DNA of 20,671 nt from the NCBI GenBank assembly GCA_002441095.1, contig DJVG01000034.1:129145-149815 (forward strand), given 5' to 3'. A program made the position numbers and the translations under genes. Origin of the DNA: Elusimicrobia bacterium UBA6262. Its GTDB lineage: Bacteria > CAYTYR01 > UBA6262. The notes beneath the pieces are model-generated. The model did not search any database and was not told where the DNA came from. It worked only from the letters and a program-made list of their open reading frames with translations. Shown one piece after another: positions 18,101 through 20,671 of the stretch. Within the stretch, counting starts at the first letter, position 1. Every line of letters starts with the position of its first letter.

Positions 18101-20671
18101 AGGGCCAAAAGTGAGTATCTGCTCTGACTGCGATTGCACAAATATAGATCGTTCTTCATAATAAATCATATTAGTATTACCATTTATAATATTTCTTATA
18201 TATAATTGATAACCGAAACTAGCATCAATACCGCCATTGTTTCTTACCTTCACTTTAACAAAATCACCACTATAGGTTTCACTAGTTAATAACTCGGTTT
18301 TAATATCAGCAGGGGTAACAGTAAAGCTGGAGACTTTTTCAGTAGAGTCTCCCGCTGTATTTTTTAGCGTGATTTTCACTTGATGCTGGCCACTGGCCAG
18401 TGTTTCCGGTAAGCTGATCGTAAACGGGAATTCGGTGTTTTTGGTTGGATTTAAAGAAAATGTCTTTTCTGATTTGAAATTGCAGTCTGGCGATTCAACT
18501 ATTACGGTTACATCCTTCTGTTCAAAGACCCCATTATTAACAATAGTGACTTTCAATCCTAAATCGCTTCTAATGTTATATGCCGTCTTATCATACTCGG
18601 TTTGGATCAGGCTGGTATTTGCCAGGTCAACGACTCCCTTGATAATATTTCCATCAAAATTACATTTATATCCTAATTTGTATATCCCATATTTTATCTG
18701 TTCCAGGGGTATATCCTGCGCCAGGGTTATCTCTGTCTCCGCGCCGCTGTTTAAATTACTGAAGTCTTTCTGCCCAGTCCAACAGATACTGCCAGCCGGG
18801 TCAGTCAGGGTCAAAGATAGAACACCTTGTATTAAATTCGTTATCCCTGTGTTTTTAACCTTGAAGGAGAGCTGATTATTATCAGAAAACGTTGGCGGCA
18901 GGATAGGTTCAAGAGTAATCGTAGGCTCAGGTATCTCAAAGGTGACTAACCCTTCTCCAATCTTTTCAGCGCTATTTTTTAGTTCCGCTTTGACTATATA
19001 TATGCCAATAGCTGAATTCGCTGGCACGGTAAAAGGAACCTCTCGCTGGATACTGCCATTGGATGTTAGAGCTAATGATTGGGTCTGTTCAAAGTAGTTA
19101 CCATTCACAGGATCGAAGATATTGACTTTTAGCTCACCCTGGTAACTTAGTCCTTGTAGCTCAGTCAAGTTCATTTGTATTTTACCGGAACCACCAGCAG
19201 ACCCATACATGTTTTGGTCAGTTTTGAGGTCAATTTTTACCTGGGGGACTTTGAGGAAAATGTATCTCAATGTATAGGCAATAGCTTGATAATAATTACC
19301 CATATTTCTATCCTTGTATGTTATTCCCGGTCCATATAGACCGATGCAAAAACTAGCAGACCAGTCCACAGGGACATTGTAGAGAAATTCTTTTTCTTGT
19401 CCTGCCGCTATGGTAATATTGACAACATCCCCAACGAATTTCCACCATGCGCCATTTTGTTCGTGCGCAAAAATACCTATGTTGGCGCCACTTAAATCGC
19501 TCTGAGAGTCGTTCTTGACATGAAAGGTAAAGGGTACCGTGCTACCTTGGGTTGTGAATTCTGTGGGAGTTGTCACCCACATCTTAACCCCGGTACTTTG
19601 GTTGTAGGACAGGTTTTGGGTTAGGCTCTGGTTAGGATCCAAGACATAGCTGATTAGCTGGCTTACCAGGCAGCTTTCGGCAGCAGAACCTGCCCAGTGG
19701 CAGGAAGCCCAATCACTATAAAGAGTAGATACGATGACTTTTCCTTGTCCTATACTGTATTCCAGCAGAGCGGGCTGGTTATTTTTAGACCGGTTCAGCA
19801 GAATCTTGGCATTATCCGGCCATTTAGTAAAATATCCATCTACATTAGCATCAAGGGTAGCTGTAGTCTGCCCATTAAATACTGCTGAAACTTCATTGAT
19901 ATATACACCGGCGCCGTAGCAGTTCTGGTCCTCTTCCCAGCCATAACCGCTAATGTCGCCAGGAAGTACCCTGAACTCGGACGCATATCTTTGAGCATAG
20001 CAGATAATTGTCCCGCCTTGATTTACATAATCAGCCAATTTCTGTTTGAAAGTGGCTGAACTATCAAAACCATACAAGCCACCAGAAGGGATAACTAATA
20101 TAGGATAATTGAAGGCCTTATCCAGGTCTGTCACTCTGATCAATCTGGTACTAATGCCAAGCTTGGTCAATTGCACATAGGCATCATAACCAAAACCAGT
20201 GCCTAATAGCCCCACTTTCGGCTCAGTAGTAAGCGGCTGAACTATTATATTAGTAGTCTCTACTCCGACATTGTCATCCGGATGCGAAAAATGCAATGCG
20301 CCACCAATACCACCCGTGGTTGAGCTGGTGGTAAAGTAGAAGCTATACTTGGTAGCCATATTGACGCCAACACTACTTTGCGCAGCTGTACTTATAACCA
20401 CGGAATAAGTCGTATTAGGTGATAAGTAATTATAATTATAAAATACTAATCTCGAATCTGAATCCCATTTCCAAGTACCTGGTTGTGCCGGGATAATTTT
20501 GGGGATTGCATTAGGATCTATAGAAGTATTCATCGGCTGGTCAAATATTACTTCAACTGATGGTAGATCTAAAGGTACATTTTGGGTAGCGTTAGCAGGA
20601 ATAGTCTGGATAACTGTGGGAGCAATTGAAGCATTTATGGTGAATTGATGCAGGGTGTCGTTACCAGGATT
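9173..20671 (-). CDS. Giant multidomain cell-surface protein (partial, N-terminus outside window)
   Basis: The frame is open from the window edge to the stop at 9173, 3832 visible residues. ATG 20533 is internal: the 46 codons before it are part of an SbsA-type Ig domain (TVIQTIPANATQNVPLDLPS...), so the real start lies outside. In visible numbering: SbsA-like Ig (about 18-120); class-I-amidotransferase-like region (about 145-345: KVGLLGTGFGYDAYVQL, ILVIPSGGL, YVNQGGTIICYAQ, GQGKVIVSTLYSDW); CARDB-like Ig repeats (about 350-1540); about 15 propeller blades (about 1555-2215: VWFLTSKGLKRYD, IWFGANEGISRYN, VWFTTDNGLVKYS); CARDB-like repeats (about 2275-3060); about four OmpL47-type Ig repeats (about 3060-3465: DKTYITDKTMLYFVAID, DGSTYFVSPATFTISAND); SbsA-like Ig (about 3465-3570); a ZU5-like stretch (GGTYSDPATGLTLIVPPNCL); and a C-terminal FlgD-Ig-like domain (about 3731-3832: CYPNPFNP, VTIAIYDLLGNLVKTW, LSWDGRNGQGDTVANGGYIL, ending FKILVVK). 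It is probably exported and surface-attached through its tail. No enzyme activity can be assigned. Eight or more 7/8-base arrays are read in frame. Confidence 0.9.
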   Translation of the reverse strand, partial: NPGNDTLHQFTINASIAPTVIQTIPANATQNVPLDLPSVEVIFDQPMNTSIDPNAIPKIIPAQPGTWKWDSDSRLVFYNYNYLSPNTTYSVVISTAAQSSVGVNMATKYSFYFTTSSTTGGIGGALHFSHPDDNVGVETTNIIVQPLTTEPKVGLLGTGFGYDAYVQLTKLGISTRLIRVTDLDKAFNYPILVIPSGGLYGFDSSATFKQKLADYVNQGGTIICYAQRYASEFRVLPGDISGYGWEEDQNCYGAGVYINEVSAVFNGQTTATLDANVDGYFTKWPDNAKILLNRSKNNQPALLEYSIGQGKVIVSTLYSDWASCHWAGSAAESCLVSQLISYVLDPNQSLTQNLSYNQSTGVKMWVTTPTEFTTQGSTVPFTFHVKNDSQSDLSGANIGIFAHEQNGAWWKFVGDVVNITIAAGQEKEFLYNVPVDWSASFCIGLYGPGITYKDRNMGNYYQAIAYTLRYIFLKVPQVKIDLKTDQNMYGSAGGSGKIQMNLTELQGLSYQGELKVNIFDPVNGNYFEQTQSLALTSNGSIQREVPFTVPANSAIGIYIVKAELKNSAEKIGEGLVTFEIPEPTITLEPILPPTFSDNNQLSFKVKNTGITNLIQGVLSLTLTDPAGSICWTGQKDFSNLNSGAETEITLAQDIPLEQIKYGIYKLGYKCNFDGNIIKGVVDLANTSLIQTEYDKTAYNIRSDLGLKVTIVNNGVFEQKDVTVIVESPDCNFKSEKTFSLNPTKNTEFPFTISLPETLASGQHQVKITLKNTAGDSTEKVSSFTVTPADIKTELLTSETYSGDFVKVKVRNNGGIDASFGYQLYIRNIINGNTNMIYYEERSIFVQSQSEQILTFGPVCGEGKYDVSGYYRINGNYKYSVIGSINLLTCSVAINPQIPDNLIYDTNLIKYSVQNMGTAKLSSLVGTLKILNNYEDEVIWSEDKSIGDFEVGMSTEVVYAVPIDSILNKSGKYTLSFDLNSKELQLHNENDFSVYPGLGYLYMKNTYFSNYWNSNFITCKAGEIINIFGELDVQDYGYNIEVLAGMNIKIPGLDILADSSLYKIIHSSYTIAEVAAVIPETTMPGDYEVFAKTSYDPETSWSKYGYIRILPVQLELSTAQSNYTGGQILEIKVQNTGGVKAVTEFVVNLKNNLNEVVFTQTGESTILPGASGILYSCDLPTNLADGQYSLEVIATDKATQNEFELVKPISLDRMGIALTTAYPVNLDSSNQVSIALSNTGTADVSTGTVSCSLADPAGVEVWSESKSIADLIIGQEVALDFSFPINEFTLGNYKLQYTLEYSNKTETGEKTYLSSLQITSLNPEKQEYKQRENVVIASEIYNDGQVALPIGIKAEIAALNLIQTSQIKLSPGEINKTTYALTIPDAAPSAVYETALICQVSDSSKVIKNTSFEITGALLKISLSKSEYQAGELVNIELDNSGGVDTDCEYTLDFYDDQGLKIASTSGVGKVLVDADTQISLRLPAQLRSGWYSLSLSYRDVSNPESAQWARAVKVSGTEASLTMLTDKQIYRKEENVTSLGALTSAGAALYGTTLGIKVYRASEAWTNYVNTNTILDILTDGDYVWFLTSKGLKRYDQVNDSWKAWGVAEGIVSSVFVGEDYDLGTIKILFSDTQYIYFIGNDSYMYDNEKLYQVNKTSGYVTTYNFPVQRTGGAVILGIRNNKLLIEIGASPWGFKYGLLQFDPIAKILTVLDYAQILQQNGSQYYGSILGVTFDGQAIWIMTLQELYKLNVDDSLELVKDNLNIVDINNYWGAPIRLKADSDSLWIQKYTNDIWNYTAKIDLYRIDKTSKTMSSFSTDIPFYSSPPDFVVGDKELWFLTPGVMKFDKASNAFEQYTLLMCSLNTRIISFVADDVWVGNNRYNRPTNSWTTYSQADGLISTNINAVVANGNNIWFGANEGISRYNTTANWQSFKDELLLDQAKQAYTDNNYVWFTTDNGLVKYSKDTDQFIKLNVNARVFCVGDSYNWLAEDKLYQIDKNTNQLTELPLGTIDPNAIGYIYQEGNYLWLLCKLLGTEYLAKYDLNTKTAEEYPGWNTGYNNSYKVVPYGDQIWIMAADQIRKLSKIDNSISAISWPQSLAVNDCTYDNGSLWLLTTNGLVKYDMATGEISKTITYPGTEYNTGTAISSLNGTIWINSNSYSGASSVAKYNESLDKWTIYNSNNGLINGQVSSIALDINYVWFIADCGVSRFKEKGTILWQKDLAINGSGAINFNELVGQLGETGKFYVEGTATNSLGQQLAKAENNFYVTTSNVAMTMNASKKLYKTGETINIAGEVVNSGILDESSVQMSLGREGNNISAGSYSLAAGAKQSYTASTVADKSFLLTGKTTCGTEENIVEEYISVVDPQLEMTVTGPDTAGQDAFDLGILVKNTGQVETKTDVKVYSCNGVEEEEMKDLGEINLQPGETKYISQSCQISQDTTFEVKLTGDASQNITKEVKFGCTAVVTITPEPVYPASSATSKQIFEIPVNIANTGTVDMLLNAKFQITNANFNYEKSKEYYIPAEDRVYDNLILEGAPAGDYVLNYTSDLTNGSVLVRVAEFNIVVVTDLQYTVSGSTITVNAKVKNTGANEFVGNVRAVLSQQSAVSGQEQGKAWEKEEELNLVINEEKTITFDIPTTNLTAGNYLIGTRILHNGFEITSRNTDIVLQADYSIVSFDDNQIFNAGGQAAIKVRVKNTGSVEGQAEVQLASGDIVNYSQAAWLKSGEEKEFTFNFVPADDLEEKTYVAYATLAGSWMLDAESKEQQIKFYVNGYKIGVTSSFDKMAYAEGEIAHLTLTLTNDGSLEAPVFTKVNFNDYQITSDTITVTKGTPVIQTFDVPVYHTGAKLFYGVYHESGRSLNLNTLYVYKQEGSVSFITDKQQYQAGENMNLTLLLNETGVLHLDAPGYQSDVNIVSVDTQTITFALPVDIITGTHYINYTFTPSSGTIQQGQVPIDVVGYTIKVLETILDKNIYYPLDTVKFKTRIDSNKDVADTQLKIWLKDSNQVIECYSGTVTIEIGQTNLTAEVPMSLTDKGMGQVIFGLYKGELLLSGGQKAFDVDIYDSEAPETEIMLEAGSLMLNDKTYITDKTMLYFVAIDTGTEPSGIDFTEYAVDASTWTVYASSFTLTGEGEHIVRYRSRDKASNLEDTKQAIYYLDITAPVSVIKTPDISFQMPDGSTYFVSPATFTISANDTLAGVDYVEYVVDNFTPIKVEYQNPIEIIGNFVDGSHNIKYFSVDKLGNKEAEKTLTFLIDGNGPVTQIQLKGESWKLDDKTYINQSTQIELTATDNGCGIETIKYHVDTMGWNIINSSSTLSAFSIQLPAGLAEGLHTIFYSAIDRLGTAEAEKSQTLYVDTTTPDTSLQPSDSSYQVTEGTTTYVNSHSTFTVAAVDPLSNGVSSGIKQTQYKIDDGSFTIILSTTNYQLSTHIPDGQHTIAYQSIDNVENTEAEKYYTANFDGTKPQVKSTYPANNAKVKAKLATPITITFSEPVKSTDWSADIMLQEAKGKLVKDYTITYDSTTYTLKIDGKLKNNTQYNLTLKNTISDRVKNYLDACQFSFQTMMNAAEGGTYSDPATGLTLIVPPNCLPVDGYFELALLDQINPPKLPKPLNWLFDGQKAYQVIFYDENGIIVQQPVKKPFQVLLSLNQQWITLAMETKPIEYKNIKVYQTGSVADFIASMSHQGVASNSEKAQFSPRLMAEQSYNAQAQELSIEMDSFGMFALAGFNAPGASLDDLSCYPNPFNPCKQNITIQYYLLNESEVTIAIYDLLGNLVKTWEIPTGDMNARTGLNQLSWDGRNGQGDTVANGGYILFVHSDNQKKKFKILVVK
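10383..10416. repeat. Heptamer array inside the giant gene (encodes NYQLST)
   Basis: Plus-strand units GTTGATA, GTTGATA, GTTGGTA, GTTGATA, then decay. On the coding strand it reads ILSTTNYQLSTHIPDG. 'NYQLST' strings are typical of translated heptamer repeats of this kind. It lies in a loop of an OmpL47-type repeat. Confidence 0.85.
10555..10589. repeat. Degenerate heptamer array inside the giant gene
   Basis: Units in 7-base register on the plus strand: AACTGGA, GTCTGAT, GGCTGGA, GACTGGT, ATCTGGC. They encode TSLQPSDSSYQV at the start of an OmpL47-type repeat. More decayed than the neighbouring arrays. Confidence 0.55.
11424..11451. repeat. Heptamer array inside the giant gene (GCTGGAA family)
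   Basis: Plus-strand units AGCATCA, AGCTTCC, AGCTTCC, AGCATGA; the coding strand reads MLEAGSLMLN. The same family occurs at 12386-12413 and, weaker, at 10846-10861 (GESWKLD), so three separate Ig domains carry a similar GSWxLD-type insert. Confidence 0.75.
12386..12413. repeat. Heptamer array inside the giant gene (GCTGGAT family)
   Basis: Plus-strand units AGCATCC, AGCATCC, AGCTTCC, AGCTAAT. The coding strand gives LAGSWMLDAESK, a stretch between strands of a CARDB-like domain. Confidence 0.8.
12836..12863. repeat. Heptamer array inside the giant gene (CTGACTG family)
   Basis: Plus-strand units CTGACCG, CTGACCG, CTGACTG, CTGACTT. The coding strand gives LSQQSAVSGQEQGKA, a hydrophilic loop in a CARDB-like domain. 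Same family, in the other orientation, as the array in the SpoVG-like signal peptide (3225-3259). Confidence 0.8.
13134..13168. repeat. AT-rich heptamer array inside the giant gene
   Basis: Plus-strand units TTGGCAT, TTGTAAT, TTGGAAT, TTGGCAT, TTAAAAG. The coding strand gives LLNAKFQITNANFNYE. It covers a predicted beta-strand pair of a CARDB-like domain. Confidence 0.8.
13436..13475. repeat. Octamer array inside the giant gene
   Basis: Plus-strand units CTCTACAC, CATTACAG, CTATACAC, CTTTACAT, CTGTCTTT. It belongs to the family of the arrays at 9128 and 4423 and shares with the latter the run CTTTACAkCTGTCTTT. The coding strand gives DVKVYSCNGVEEEE in a CARDB-like domain. Confidence 0.8.

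Noticed and set aside
20531..20533. ATG at 20533 as the start of the giant protein
   Set aside because: The frame stays open for 46 more codons to the window edge and they form the first half of an SbsA-like Ig domain that the later residues complete; there is no signal peptide after this ATG.

Overview
The window comes from a bacterium with two membranes. Three genes encode or imply outer-membrane or cell-surface products: a PorV/UPF0164-like barrel, a secreted helix-hairpin-helix protein that appears to continue into a barrel, and a giant surface protein with a 'YPNPFNP' FlgD-Ig-like C-terminus. The mix of PorV-like barrel, giant CARDB/propeller protein, four-helix-bundle (S23/IVP) gene and many degenerate 7- and 8-base tandem arrays suggests an uncultured candidate phylum of the Omnitrophota / Elusimicrobiota / Desantisbacteria type. 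That placement is inference. Nearly all of the window is coding and every supported gene is on the minus strand, so transcription runs from high to low coordinates.

Region 20671-9173 is one open frame, a giant surface protein of at least 3832 residues whose N-terminus lies outside the window. In order it holds an SbsA-type Ig domain, a class-I-amidotransferase-like fold, a long CARDB-like Ig block, about 15 propeller blades, a second CARDB-like block, about four OmpL47-type Ig repeats, another SbsA-type domain and a FlgD-Ig-like tail. It is followed by a four-helix-bundle gene flanked by octamer arrays in opposite orientation, and then by a PorV-like barrel gene (8736-7747).

Region 7737-1143 starts with a near-consensus sigma-70 promoter and a 5'-leader hairpin. 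It then runs rplU-rpmA-obgE-proB, a DUF3006 gene, an exported metallo-beta-lactamase-fold protein, an exported protein with two SpoVG-like domains, a seven-TM protein and an ankyrin protein, and ends in a good Rho-independent terminator at 1175-1143. Short spacings, small overlaps and stop codons merged with Shine-Dalgarno sites suggest one or two polycistronic units. From 1118 to the window edge runs the truncated helix-hairpin-helix gene.

The strongest unexplained signal is the set of short tandem arrays with strict 7- or 8-base periods. They lie in gaps between genes and also in frame inside genes, where they encode parts of signal peptides and loops. Several reading frames seem to have absorbed them without breaking. 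No tRNA, rRNA, CRISPR, transposase, integrase or defence system was seen.
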